DNA of 64,000 nucleotides from Drouetiella hepatica Uher 2000/2452 (GTDB lineage Bacteria; Cyanobacteriota; Cyanobacteriia; Elainellales; Elainellaceae): positions 1 through 64,000 of the forward strand of contig JAHHHD010000025.1 in the NCBI GenBank assembly GCA_019359505.1, in the 5' to 3' direction. Position numbers and translations under genes: made by a program. Under the pieces are notes generated by a model. The model saw nothing but the letters and a program-made list of their open reading frames with translations. It was not told where the DNA came from and made no database searches. This document shows positions 16,716 to 27,023 of the stretch, in pieces. Position 1 is the stretch's first letter; each line of letters begins with the position of its first letter.

Positions 16716-19700
16716 ATGAATACTCAATTCAACGGGTTAGAGATTGCGATTATTGGTCTTGCTGGACGATTTCCCGGCAGCCAGACGCTTGATCAATTTT
16801 GGGAAAATTTAAAGGCAGGAGTAGAATTAGTCTCAGCTTTTTCTAGCACAGTTCTTTCTAACGCAGAGCAGCCATCACCAACAGCGCCATCTCATCAAGA
16901 CGATCGCCGGATCAAAGCGGGTGCTGTTCTAACCGATATTGAATACTTTGACGCAGCATTCTTTGGCTTCAATCCTAGAGAAGCGGAAAGTATGGACCCA
17001 CAGCATCGGTTGTTCTTGGAATGCGCCTGGGAAGCATTAGAGAATGCGGGTTATACCGCTGCCACTGAGGAGAAATCTATCGGCGTTTATGCAGGCGTGG
17101 GCATGGGGACGTATTTGCTCCATAACCTCAGTCCGAACCCAGAATGGATGGCATCCAAGGGATTTTTGCAAACGCTGATTGGGGTAGACAAAGATTACCT
17201 GCCCACCCGCGTTTCTTACAAACTGAATCTGACAGGGCCGAGTGTCAGTGTTGGCACTGCCTGCTCTAGTTCGCTCGTCGCGGTTCACTTAGCTTGTCAA
17301 AGTCTGTTGAGTGGCGAATGCGACATGGCGATCGCGGCGGGTGTTGCTGTGAAAGTCCCGCAAACTGAATTGACCCTATCGCCTGATGAGATTGTTTCAC
17401 CCGATGGACATTGCAAAGCGTTTGATGCCAAAGCCAACGGCACTGTAGGCGGCAATGGACTGGGCGCAGTGGTGCTAAAACGGTTGGAGGATGCGATCGC
17501 CGATCGGGATGCTATCTATGCCGTGATTAAAGGGTCTGCCATCAATAACGATGGGGCATTGAAAGTGGGCTATACGGCACCCAGTCAAGCGGGACAAGCC
17601 AAGGTGATTCGCGCTGCTCAGGTTATGGCGGAGGTAGAGCCAGACACGATTAGCTATCTGGAAACGCATGGGACTGGCACGGCCTTGGGTGATCCCATCG
17701 AAGTGGCTGCTATGACGCAGGCTTTTCGGATCGGGACGGCGAACACGGGCTTTTGTGCCATTGGTTCGGTCAAGACCAATGTGGGACATCTAGATGCAGC
17801 CGCAGGCATGGCCGGACTGATCAAAACCGTTTTGTCGCTGCATCACAAAGTTTTGCCCCCTAGCCTTAATTTTGAGACCCCCAACCCAGAGATTGATTTC
17901 GCCAATAGTCCGTTTTACGTCAATACGAAGCTGACGGAGTGGAACGTCAAGGATAGTCCCCGGCGAGCGGGGGTTAGCTCCTTTGGCTTTGGCGGCACCA
18001 ATGTTCATATGGTTCTAGAAGAAGCTCCACCTCCAGAAGTTTCCAGTCCGTCGCGACCCCATCAGCTATTGCTGCTTTCGGCGAAAACTCGTTCGGCACT
18101 TGATGCCATTACCGTCAATCTTGCCCAATATTTACAACAGCATCCTGATCTCAATTTAGCCGATGTTGCCTATACACTCCAGATCGGGCGTACTGCGTTT
18201 GAGCATCGTCGTGTAGCAGTCTGTTCAACTTTAGATGAGGCGGTGGAATCATTAGGAGAACCTCAGTATGGATTGATTGATCCAGATTCCGATCGCCCGG
18301 TTGTGTTCATGTTCACGGGTCAGGGCGCACAATATGTAAATATGGCGCGGGAACTCTACCAGTGCGAACCAACTTTTCGGGAAGTGTGCGATCGATGCTG
18401 CACCCTACTCCATCCCCAACTCGGCTTTGATTTGCGCCAGGTTCTCTACCCCACCGTAGAAAACGTTGAAACGGCAACGCAACAATTGCAGCAAACTGCG
18501 ATTACCCAACCCGCTCTATTTGTGATCGAGTATGCGCTAGCACAATTGTGGATGTCATGGGGCGTGCAGCCCGTAGCGATGATTGGGCACAGTATTGGGG
18601 AATATGTGGCAGCCTGTCTGGCGGGAGTCTTTTCCCTTGAAGATGCCTTGTCATTGGTGGTTAGACGTGGACAATTGATGCAACAGCAGCCGAAGGGAGC
18701 CATGCTCTCCGTCGAGTTGTTATTAGACGATGTTCAACGGCTTATTCGGGAGAGCGGTAAAAAACTTTCGATCGCAGCCAACAACAGTCCTGCTTTAAAT
18801 GTGGTTTCGGGAACGGTAGAAGCCATTGAATCCCTAGAACGTCAACTAACGGATCAAGGGGTCAATGTTCGTCGTCTTCATACCTCCCATGCCTTTCACT
18901 CTGAAATGATGGAGGCGATCGCTGAACCGTTCACGCTAGCGGTTAAGCACATTCAACTCCATCCTCCCCAAATTCCGCTGATCTCAAATGTGACGGGCAC
19001 TTGGATGACTGCCACCGATGCCACCGATCCGCTTTACTGGGCAAAGCACCTGCGTCAGACCGTGCGATTTTCTGAAGGCATTGCCGAGCTATTGCAGGAT
19101 TCAACGCGAATTTTTCTAGAGGTCGGGCCAGGTCGAACGTTGGCTACTCTCACGAAACAGCAAGCAGAGGGGAGAGCTATCTTCTCGTCGCTCCGCCATC
19201 CTCACGATCGACAGTCCGATATGGCATTTCTGCTCAACACGTTGGGTCGCCTTTGGCTAGCGGGGGTGCAGGTGGATGGGGCGGGATTCTATCAGCACGA
19301 GAAGCGCGATCGTCTCCCCTTACCCACCTATCCGTTTGAGCGCCAGCGGTATTGGATTGACCCCCCTCCTCCCTCCACTCAGTCGAGGGCATTTCAGCCT
19401 TTGATTTCTGCGTCAGAACAATGGAACTGTTTGCTAGAGGCAGGTCAAGCGCAGGATACAACCGCAACAGTGGATCAGCCAATGTACTTGGCAAATCAGC
19501 AAGGATTGGCGCAGTTGTCACTTGCCTACATTAACCTAGCACTGAGGAGTTTAGGTGCCTTTAGCGATATCAACAAAACCTATTCTGATCAGGAGTTATT
19601 CGATCGGTATGGCATCATACCTCGATATCAACTCTTAGTCTCTCAATGGTTGCAGGTTTTGGTAGAGCAGGGTCATTTGCAGCAGGATCAGGGACGCTTT

Positions 19701-22679
19701 ACCCATCTGATTTCCTGTTCTTTAGAGTCTGTGAATGCACTTTTAGAAACAGTCCGAGTCGAGTGGGCAGATTCTCCGCAGGTCATAGATTTAGTTCAAC
19801 GCTGTGGTGAAAATTTAAGGTCTGTGCTGATTGGCAAGACAGAACCGCTGACGCTCTTCAAAGGATTACTCTATGACTTTAAATCAAGAACCCCGCCGCA
19901 AGCGGACGGGGTATGGAAGCAGAGTTTCTCCCGAATACGAGATTCGGATTGCAAGCCCCAAAGCTTCGCCGCAGAGCGGCGGGGAATATATCCCCTACTC
20001 GATTCAATAGAAAATTTAGCTTCAGAATTTCCTTCACACAGTTACTACAGCAAGATAATTCGAGCAATTCTACAACAGGCGGTAGAGTCATTACCCTCGA
20101 TCGCCCACCTGAGAATTTTGGAAATCGGCAGCGGTATCGGTCACATCACCGATGAGTTGCTGCCGCTGTTGCCGCTGTCACAAACCCATTATTGCTTTGC
20201 CGATGTTGGTAACTCCTTCTTCCATGAGGCCAGCAAGAGATTTAGTCAGTATGCCTCGATCGCCTGTCGTGCCCTAGACCTGGATCAACCGCTAACGGAG
20301 CAGGGATTTGCGAAACATAGTGTCGATGTGGCGATCGCGGTCAAGTCTCTACATATTGCTAAGAATATCGAAGCGTCGCTTCAGCAAATTCATGAGTTAC
20401 TAGCGCCTGGTGGCTTTCTCTTAGTCTGGGAGAAAACGCAGCAAACTCCAGATTTTTATATGACTTGGGCGTTGCTGATGAATCCAGCACAGGACGAAGC
20501 CCACCGCCTGAAAAATCCTTATTTATCTCAGGAACAGTGGCAGGATGCCCTGCAAGCCGGCGGATTTGTGCAGGTGGCAGCATTTTTGGAAACGGATGTC
20601 TTCGGACAACGCCTATTAATTGCTCAGGCTGCCACATCTGCCAGCCCATCCGTCCCTGCCGCATTTACTGCACCCTTGCAGCCGAGCGATTCGATTCATT
20701 CCGTGCGCTCAGGCAAAAAGCCAGATTTAGCAGACTGGTTCTATGTTCCGACATGGAAACGTGCGCTGCTGCCGCAGCCGTTTCAGTTTGGCATACAAAC
20801 CCCTCAATCAGAGCGTTGGCTGGTGTTTGGCGATCGCCATCAGTGCGATTTGGCAGCGCAACTCTTGCGGCAATTGCAGCATGACGGTCAGGATGTAATT
20901 ACGGTTGGAATAGGGGAACAATTTGTTTGCCAGAACCAGACGCTCGACAGTCCACAGGAGTATACGCTCAACCCTCAGAACCGAGATGATTATGATGCGC
21001 TGCTCAAGGCACTACAAGCTCAAAATTGGATACCCACCCAGATTCTTCATCTCTGGACTATCCAGCATGACACAGTGTCCACACTGCTAGAAACCGTTGA
21101 CCAGACTCAAGTCACAGGATTCTATTCGCTGCTATTTCTGGTACAGGCACTCGGTAAACAGAACGTGACACAGGCGTTGCAGCTAGCGGTTGTTTCTAAT
21201 CATCTCCAAAGTGTAACGGGAGAAGAACCAATATCTCCTGAAAAATCAACGGTACTCGGTGTAGTTAAAGTGATTCCGCAAGAATATCCCAACATTCGCT
21301 GTCGCAGCATTGATGTGCTGCTGCCCGATACAGACAGCAGACTAAAGTTACTCATAGACAGCCTGTTGATAGAACTCAGAGCGGATACTTCTGACGACAT
21401 CATTGTCTACCGAGGTAAACATCGCTGGATACCTGCTTTTGACTCCGTTCGACTGGATGAAACGTTTGAGGGTACGTCACGGCTACGGCAAGGCGGCGTG
21501 TATTTGATTACTGGAGGGTTAGGTGCGATCGGACTTGCTCTGGCATCCCATTTGGCACAGACTGCCCAAGCGAAACTGATCCTGATCGGACGTTCAGCCT
21601 TTCCCGATCGCCAGGATTGGGAAACCTGGTTGACAACGCATGACAAGGACGATCAGGTCAGCGATAAAATTCGCAAGCTCAAGCAGCTGGAAGACCTAGG
21701 AGCCGAGGTTTGGGTGACAGAGGCAGATGTGACCCAGCTCGAACCGATGCAACAGACGATCGCTCAGGCTCAGACGCGATTCGGTCAAATTAATGGCGTG
21801 ATTCATGCGGCAGGCATTCTCAAGGAGGGAGCGATCGGACGAACCACTGCTGAGGATGCGGAAAAAGTTCTAGCGCCTAAAGTGAAAGGCGCGCTGGTGC
21901 TAGATGCCATCTTCAAAGAGGTTCAGCTAGATTTCTTCATCTGCTGCTCATCACGGGCTGCCATCAACCCAGTATTTGGTCAGATGAGCTATGCTGCCGC
22001 CAACACTTTTTTGGATGCCTTTGCTCACTACAAAACTGTGAATGCGGGTACACCCACGATCTCGATTAACTGGATCTCTCCCTGGCAAGAGGGGGGCATA
22101 GCGGTCGAAGCGGCGAAAAAATTAGCGCAACTCCAGCCCCATTCTTCCTCGTCGGCAGACTTGCTTAAACATGGCCTCTCCGACTCAGAAGGAATCAAAG
22201 CCTTCAGTCGAATTGTGGGGAGTTCGTTCCCTCAAGTGCTGGTATCTACCACCGATTTATTCGCTGATATGGATCAGCAAGAATACACCTTATTCACCTC
22301 CCTGGATACTTCAGCATCCCAAGATCGGAAAGAATCCACCCCTTCGACCTATCCACGACCGTCCTTGAGTTACGCCTATGTACCGCCCCGCAATGAACTG
22401 GAGCAGGCGATCGCCCAAATCTGGCAACAGTTTCTGGGCATTGATCCAGTCGGTATCCACGATAGCTTTTTTGAATTAGGCGGACATTCCCTCATGGCAA
22501 CTCAGGTGATGGCGCAAATGAGTGGAGTCGCTCAGGTCAATCTCTCGATGAACGTCCTATTTGAACAACCGACAGTGGCTGAGATCGCTCAGTACATTGA
22601 GCGGATTCGCTGTGTTGCCCATAATTTGCAGTCCCCTATCCATGCAGACTCGGACGATCGCGCGGAGATCGAACTATGA
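16716..22679 (+). CDS. Type I PKS: KS-AT-MT-KR-ACP
   Basis: A single PKS module of 1987 residues from ATG 16716 (an in-frame TTG lies 6 bases earlier). KS: active Cys183 in GTACSSSLVAVH, then ETHGTGTALGDP and GSVKTNVGHLDAAAG. AT: GHSIGEY with Ser626 and HAFHS, the malonyl-CoA type signature. C-methyltransferase around 1090-1310 with LEIGSGIGH near 1136. KR with TGGLGAIG near 1598 and the YAAAN motif near 1758. ACP with GGHSLM, Ser1925. The C-terminal tail DDRAEIEL is a docking peptide suited to the TubC domain of the next protein. The stop overlaps the next start (ATGA). Domain order matches the PKS part of yersiniabactin HMWP1. A roughly 115-bp insert with hairpins interrupts the region before the MT. 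Confidence 0.92.
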   Translation: MNTQFNGLEIAIIGLAGRFPGSQTLDQFWENLKAGVELVSAFSSTVLSNAEQPSPTAPSHQDDRRIKAGAVLTDIEYFDAAFFGFNPREAESMDPQHRLFLECAWEALENAGYTAATEEKSIGVYAGVGMGTYLLHNLSPNPEWMASKGFLQTLIGVDKDYLPTRVSYKLNLTGPSVSVGTACSSSLVAVHLACQSLLSGECDMAIAAGVAVKVPQTELTLSPDEIVSPDGHCKAFDAKANGTVGGNGLGAVVLKRLEDAIADRDAIYAVIKGSAINNDGALKVGYTAPSQAGQAKVIRAAQVMAEVEPDTISYLETHGTGTALGDPIEVAAMTQAFRIGTANTGFCAIGSVKTNVGHLDAAAGMAGLIKTVLSLHHKVLPPSLNFETPNPEIDFANSPFYVNTKLTEWNVKDSPRRAGVSSFGFGGTNVHMVLEEAPPPEVSSPSRPHQLLLLSAKTRSALDAITVNLAQYLQQHPDLNLADVAYTLQIGRTAFEHRRVAVCSTLDEAVESLGEPQYGLIDPDSDRPVVFMFTGQGAQYVNMARELYQCEPTFREVCDRCCTLLHPQLGFDLRQVLYPTVENVETATQQLQQTAITQPALFVIEYALAQLWMSWGVQPVAMIGHSIGEYVAACLAGVFSLEDALSLVVRRGQLMQQQPKGAMLSVELLLDDVQRLIRESGKKLSIAANNSPALNVVSGTVEAIESLERQLTDQGVNVRRLHTSHAFHSEMMEAIAEPFTLAVKHIQLHPPQIPLISNVTGTWMTATDATDPLYWAKHLRQTVRFSEGIAELLQDSTRIFLEVGPGRTLATLTKQQAEGRAIFSSLRHPHDRQSDMAFLLNTLGRLWLAGVQVDGAGFYQHEKRDRLPLPTYPFERQRYWIDPPPPSTQSRAFQPLISASEQWNCLLEAGQAQDTTATVDQPMYLANQQGLAQLSLAYINLALRSLGAFSDINKTYSDQELFDRYGIIPRYQLLVSQWLQVLVEQGHLQQDQGRFTHLISCSLESVNALLETVRVEWADSPQVIDLVQRCGENLRSVLIGKTEPLTLFKGLLYDFKSRTPPQADGVWKQSFSRIRDSDCKPQSFAAERRGIYPLLDSIENLASEFPSHSYYSKIIRAILQQAVESLPSIAHLRILEIGSGIGHITDELLPLLPLSQTHYCFADVGNSFFHEASKRFSQYASIACRALDLDQPLTEQGFAKHSVDVAIAVKSLHIAKNIEASLQQIHELLAPGGFLLVWEKTQQTPDFYMTWALLMNPAQDEAHRLKNPYLSQEQWQDALQAGGFVQVAAFLETDVFGQRLLIAQAATSASPSVPAAFTAPLQPSDSIHSVRSGKKPDLADWFYVPTWKRALLPQPFQFGIQTPQSERWLVFGDRHQCDLAAQLLRQLQHDGQDVITVGIGEQFVCQNQTLDSPQEYTLNPQNRDDYDALLKALQAQNWIPTQILHLWTIQHDTVSTLLETVDQTQVTGFYSLLFLVQALGKQNVTQALQLAVVSNHLQSVTGEEPISPEKSTVLGVVKVIPQEYPNIRCRSIDVLLPDTDSRLKLLIDSLLIELRADTSDDIIVYRGKHRWIPAFDSVRLDETFEGTSRLRQGGVYLITGGLGAIGLALASHLAQTAQAKLILIGRSAFPDRQDWETWLTTHDKDDQVSDKIRKLKQLEDLGAEVWVTEADVTQLEPMQQTIAQAQTRFGQINGVIHAAGILKEGAIGRTTAEDAEKVLAPKVKGALVLDAIFKEVQLDFFICCSSRAAINPVFGQMSYAAANTFLDAFAHYKTVNAGTPTISINWISPWQEGGIAVEAAKKLAQLQPHSSSSADLLKHGLSDSEGIKAFSRIVGSSFPQVLVSTTDLFADMDQQEYTLFTSLDTSASQDRKESTPSTYPRPSLSYAYVPPRNELEQAIAQIWQQFLGIDPVGIHDSFFELGGHSLMATQVMAQMSGVAQVNLSMNVLFEQPTVAEIAQYIERIRCVAHNLQSPIHADSDDRAEIEL
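19885..20000 (+). repeat. Hairpin-rich insert lying in frame within the PKS gene
   Basis: Three short stem-loops follow in about 95 bp. ACCCCGCCGC (19890-19899) pairs with GCGGACGGGGT (19902-19912) with one bulge. CCGAAT (19931-19936) pairs with ATTCGG (19942-19947). CGCCGC (19967-19972) pairs with GCGGCG (19976-19981). The encoded stretch (SRTPPQADGVWKQSF and on to PQSFAAERRGIYP) is unlike the usual sequence between the post-AT linker (GKTEPLTLFKG) and the MT domain. It looks like a small non-autonomous element that inserted without breaking the frame. Exact ends cannot be set from one copy. Confidence 0.5.
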
Positions 22680-25600
22680 ACCCACCCATTGCAGAGTTTT
22701 TATTCAATCTGAGTGAACAGGGCATCAAGCTCTGGTTTGATGGCGATCGTCTGCGCTGTAATGCCCCCAAACAAGTTTTAACGCCGGATCTGCAAATGCA
22801 GCTCACCGAGCGCAAGCCAGAGATTTTGGCATTTTTGCAGAGCCTGAGCGAACCCTCTGCGGCAGGATTGGATTTACCTGCGATCGTCCCCGATCAAAAC
22901 AATCGCCATCAGCCGTTTCCGCTCAACGAGATGCAGCAGGCATATTGGATCGGCAGAATGGATTCCTTTGATATGGGAAATGTCTCGATCCACAGCTACA
23001 CCGAGATTGAGATCAATGATTTCGATCTGGCGCGATTTAGCCACGCCTGGAATCAGTTAATTAACCGTCATGATATGCTGCGTGCCGTTGTTCTACCGGA
23101 TGGGCAACAGCAAATTTTGGCGCAGGTGCCGCCTTATGCTATTCAACAACTCGATTGGCGGGATCAGGAGGCTGAGACGGTTAGGGTGCAATCTGCTGCC
23201 ATTCGCGATCGCCTCTCTCACCAGATGCTGCCCCTAGAACAGTGGCCGCAATTTGAGATCCTTGCCGCTCGTCTAGATGAAACGCGCACCAGAATCCACA
23301 TCAGTTTAGAGGGTTGGTGTTTGGATGGCAGAAGTTTACAGCTCTTGTTCCGCGAGTTGAAAGCTCTGTATGAGGCTCCGACTGCCCCGATGCCAGTGCT
23401 GGATCTGTCCTTCCGAGACTATGTGCTAGCGGTAATCGCCCTGGAGAACTCGCCCTTTTACCAAAAATCCCTGGCATACTGGCAGCGCCGGATTCCCACC
23501 CTGCCGCCCCCGCCAGAGTTACCGCTGGCACAAAATCCAGCCGCTCTAAAAACCCCGCGATTCGTCAATTTTAAGTACACCCTGGAGCGTCAGGCGCTTC
23601 AGCAATTGACAAGCCGAGCCGCCCAAGCTGGGCTGACCTTAGCCTGTACCCTCCTCACTGTCTATGCTGAGGTGATCCATCTCTGGAGCAAAAGCTCACG
23701 ATTTACCCTGAATGTGCCACGCTTTAATCGCCTGCCCCTGCACCCGCAAGTCAACGACATTATGGGCGAGTTAGCGTCATTTACCCTCTTGGAAGTAGAT
23801 TGTTCGGTAGATGAACCGTTTACTGCCCGCGCCAAGCGAATTCAGACGCAGCTCTGGCAGGATCTGGAGCATGATGCGGTGAGTGGGGTGCGGCTGCTGC
23901 GGGAGTTGGCGAAGCAGCAAGGGAAAGCTAGCGGCAGCGCCATGCCGATCGTCTTCACCACGACTCCGCAGGAAATAACGCCGCAAGCCTTAAGCCATCA
24001 GCAAACCGTTGGCGATATTCCTTTAGGCGAAGTGGTCTACAGCGTTTATCAAACGCCGCAAGTCTGGCTAGACAACATCTACTACTCGGATGCAGACGGT
24101 TCCCTCACCTACACCTGGCAGGTGGTTGCTGACCTTTTCCCAGAGGGGATGGTAGAGGATATGTTTGATGCCGCCTGTCGCCTTTTGCAGCGTCTCGCCT
24201 CAGAGGAGACGGCTTGGCAAGACACCCAACAACCGCTTATCCCTCCCGCTCAATTAGAGCAACGATTTGCTCTGAATAGCCAGACGATCGCTCTCCCTAA
24301 TCAACTCCTCCATCAGCTGTTTGCCGCTCAAGTGGCTCGGCAGCCGCAACAGGCAGCGGTAGTGACATCTACTCATACCCTTACTTACGAAGCATTATCC
24401 TGGCGATCGAATCAGGTGGGGCATCGGTTGCGCCAGCTGGGGGTGACACCAAATCAGCTCGTAGCCGTGGTGATGGAAAAAGGCTGGGAGCAAATCGTTG
24501 CGGTCATGGGCATTTTGGCGGCAGGTGGAGCCTATGTGCCGATCGATCCGACCTTGCCCCAGGAACGGTTTTTATACCTGCTAGAAGATAGCCAAGTGAA
24601 TATTGTGCTGACTCAATCTTGGCTGGAACCTAACCTGCCTTGGACGAACAATGTGAAGCGGTTGTGTCTCGATGTAGGTGGGTTTAATGCAGGTGAGTTC
24701 GATACAGGTGAGTTCGCTGCCGAGAGCACCGCACCGCTTCAGCCCGTACAAACTTTGGATGATTTAGCCTACGTCATCTATACCTCTGGCTCCACCGGAC
24801 TGCCCAAGGGCGTGATGATTACCCATCGCAATGTAGTGAATGTAGTCGTCTATACCAATGAGCGGTTTCAGATAAATTCTGGCGATCGCATTCTCTCGTT
24901 AACCGCGCTCAATCATGATCTGTCAGTGTACGACCTCTTTGGTCTGGTGAGTGCAGGCGGTACGCTAGTTCTGCCCAATGCAGATGCGGTTAAAGATCCT
25001 CACCATTGGGCTGACTTAATGATTCGCCATCGGGTAACGCTGTGGAATTCAGTCCCGGCGATGATGGAAATGTGGGTGGATGCCGTTGAGCCGCAAGCCG
25101 CATCTTTTCCCAACTTGCGACTGGCAATTTTGGGAGGAGATTGGCTGCCCGTTTCGCTGCCGCAACGGTTGAGAGCCTTAGTGCCGCAAATACAGATTCT
25201 CAGCATTGGCGGGCCGACGGAAACCACCATCTGGAATATCGGCTATCTGATCGAACAGGTTGACCCCGACTGGAAGAGTATTCCTTACGGTCAGCCCATG
25301 TCCAATTCAAAATACTACATTCTCAACGCAGCTCTAGAAAACTGTCCGACTTGGGTGCCCGGTACGATGTACTGTGCCGGAGTGCAGGTGGCAAAAGGCT
25401 ACTGGCGCAATCAAGAGAAGACGCGCGATCGCTTTACCCTTCATCCTCGTACCGGAGAGCACCTCTATTGCACTGGGGATCTGGGGCGCTATCTGCCAGA
25501 TGGCAACATTGAGTTTTTAGGACGGGTAGACTTCCAAATTAAGCTGCGGGGACAGCGGATCGAAGCGGGTGAAATTGAAGCAACCTTGACCCAGCATCCA

Positions 25601-26974
25601 CGGGTGCGATCGGCAGTGGTCACCGCCGTTGGCGAACCGTCGAACCCGCAAGGTTTAGCAGCCTATGTAGTACTTGATCAGTCTATCGACCAGTCCGCCA
25701 ATCCATCCCAGAAGCCAGAATTGCCAAAGCTGGCGGATAGGGTTAATCCCCTTGGAGGCGTCTTGCTTGACCCAGTAGAGCGGATTGAATTTAAGCTAAA
25801 GCAGTTAGGATTACAGCAGTTTCAGCCGACGCAGCCCACGGTTCAGTTGCCCCAACCTGAGCGGGATGCTGCGCTGATACAGGCTTACCTACAGCGTCAG
25901 AGCTATCGCCAATTTCTCGATCGCCCCTTGTCTTTAACTCAATTAGGGCAATGGCTCAGCGTTTTGCTGCCGATCACGGTGGATGGATCTCCATTGCCGA
26001 AATATCGCTATGCCTCTGCTGGAGGACTCTATCCAATCCAAGCCTATTTGTTTGTTAAACCCGATCGCATTCAGGGGCTAGAGGCTGGGTTTTACTACTA
26101 CCATCCAATTGATCATCGGCTAGCCTACCTGAATGCGGCAAGCGAGATGACCAGCCAGATTTATGACAGCAAAAATCAGCCGATTTTTGAGCAATCTGCA
26201 TTTTCCCTATTTTTGATTGGGCAACTGAGGGCGATCGCGCCGATGTATGGGGAGCTAGCAAGGGATTTTTGTTTACTGGAAGCGGGCTACATCAGTCAGC
26301 TACTAATGGAAGCGGCAACTGAACAGGCGATCGGGCTGTGTCCCATTGGTTCTCTAGAGGAAGGGCTGAGCAAGCTGCTGTCTCTAGAATCCAGCCAAAT
26401 TTTGCTGCATAGCTTTGTCGGGGGCGGCATAGAACCCAGTTGGATGACCCAATGGTTGCAGCCTGTCCCCGATCGGCAGCCGGAGGCGATCGCAGATCAG
26501 TTACGCCACTTTTTGCAGCAAAAACTCCCCAGCCACATGGTGCCTTCTGCCTATATCGTGCTGGATGCCCTGCCGCTCACCTCCAACGGAAAAGTCAACC
26601 GTTTAGCATTACCAGCACCCGACCTGCTGCCGCAAGTGCGTCAAGCCTATGTCATTCCCCAAACCGAGTCTGAGCAACTGATTGCGGGCGTTTGGCGAGA
26701 AATCTTGCAGCTCGAAACAGTAGGAATCTACGACAACTTCTTTGAATTGGGCGGAAATTCTCTGCTCATGGTCAGAACTCAAGCCAAATTGCAAGCCCTC
26801 TTGCATCAAGATATCCCGATCGTTGACTTGTTTAAATCTCCAACCATTCACTCGCTGGCTAACTACTTAAGTCACAACAAAAAGACAAAAACTTCCACAG
26901 AACAAGGCAATGAGCGTGCAAAGTTACGCAGCGATCGCCAAGCCATCAGAGAACAACGAAAACAGTCGAGATAG
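22676..26974 (+). CDS. NRPS: docking-Cy-A(Cys)-Ox-PCP, thiazole-forming module
   Basis: 1432 residues: TubC-type docking (1-52), Cy (about 70-510), A (about 545-1250, interrupted), PCP with GGNSLL at Ser1362. The A domain again has NHDLSVYDLFG and LWNSVPAMMEM, the cysteine-type code. Between about 1018 and 1255, inserted before the end of the A domain, is an FMN-dependent oxidase domain of the SagB/nitroreductase type (RQSYRQFLDRPLSLTQLGQW, YASAGGLYPIQAYLFV, GYISQLLMEAATEQAIGLCPIG). This is the position used in epothilone EpoB. Cyclised Cys should thus be oxidised to a thiazole. The Cy motif reads EGWCLDGRS (Glu212, Asp217, Ser220), with Glu in place of the usual first Asp. The gene overlaps the PKS stop by 4 bases. 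Confidence 0.92.
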   Translation: MNPPIAEFLFNLSEQGIKLWFDGDRLRCNAPKQVLTPDLQMQLTERKPEILAFLQSLSEPSAAGLDLPAIVPDQNNRHQPFPLNEMQQAYWIGRMDSFDMGNVSIHSYTEIEINDFDLARFSHAWNQLINRHDMLRAVVLPDGQQQILAQVPPYAIQQLDWRDQEAETVRVQSAAIRDRLSHQMLPLEQWPQFEILAARLDETRTRIHISLEGWCLDGRSLQLLFRELKALYEAPTAPMPVLDLSFRDYVLAVIALENSPFYQKSLAYWQRRIPTLPPPPELPLAQNPAALKTPRFVNFKYTLERQALQQLTSRAAQAGLTLACTLLTVYAEVIHLWSKSSRFTLNVPRFNRLPLHPQVNDIMGELASFTLLEVDCSVDEPFTARAKRIQTQLWQDLEHDAVSGVRLLRELAKQQGKASGSAMPIVFTTTPQEITPQALSHQQTVGDIPLGEVVYSVYQTPQVWLDNIYYSDADGSLTYTWQVVADLFPEGMVEDMFDAACRLLQRLASEETAWQDTQQPLIPPAQLEQRFALNSQTIALPNQLLHQLFAAQVARQPQQAAVVTSTHTLTYEALSWRSNQVGHRLRQLGVTPNQLVAVVMEKGWEQIVAVMGILAAGGAYVPIDPTLPQERFLYLLEDSQVNIVLTQSWLEPNLPWTNNVKRLCLDVGGFNAGEFDTGEFAAESTAPLQPVQTLDDLAYVIYTSGSTGLPKGVMITHRNVVNVVVYTNERFQINSGDRILSLTALNHDLSVYDLFGLVSAGGTLVLPNADAVKDPHHWADLMIRHRVTLWNSVPAMMEMWVDAVEPQAASFPNLRLAILGGDWLPVSLPQRLRALVPQIQILSIGGPTETTIWNIGYLIEQVDPDWKSIPYGQPMSNSKYYILNAALENCPTWVPGTMYCAGVQVAKGYWRNQEKTRDRFTLHPRTGEHLYCTGDLGRYLPDGNIEFLGRVDFQIKLRGQRIEAGEIEATLTQHPRVRSAVVTAVGEPSNPQGLAAYVVLDQSIDQSANPSQKPELPKLADRVNPLGGVLLDPVERIEFKLKQLGLQQFQPTQPTVQLPQPERDAALIQAYLQRQSYRQFLDRPLSLTQLGQWLSVLLPITVDGSPLPKYRYASAGGLYPIQAYLFVKPDRIQGLEAGFYYYHPIDHRLAYLNAASEMTSQIYDSKNQPIFEQSAFSLFLIGQLRAIAPMYGELARDFCLLEAGYISQLLMEAATEQAIGLCPIGSLEEGLSKLLSLESSQILLHSFVGGGIEPSWMTQWLQPVPDRQPEAIADQLRHFLQQKLPSHMVPSAYIVLDALPLTSNGKVNRLALPAPDLLPQVRQAYVIPQTESEQLIAGVWREILQLETVGIYDNFFELGGNSLLMVRTQAKLQALLHQDIPIVDLFKSPTIHSLANYLSHNKKTKTSTEQGNERAKLRSDRQAIREQRKQSR

Positions 26975-27023
26975 ATACACATTTAATCAGCTCCTTTATA
27001 AAATCCCCCTGTAAAAATTTCAA

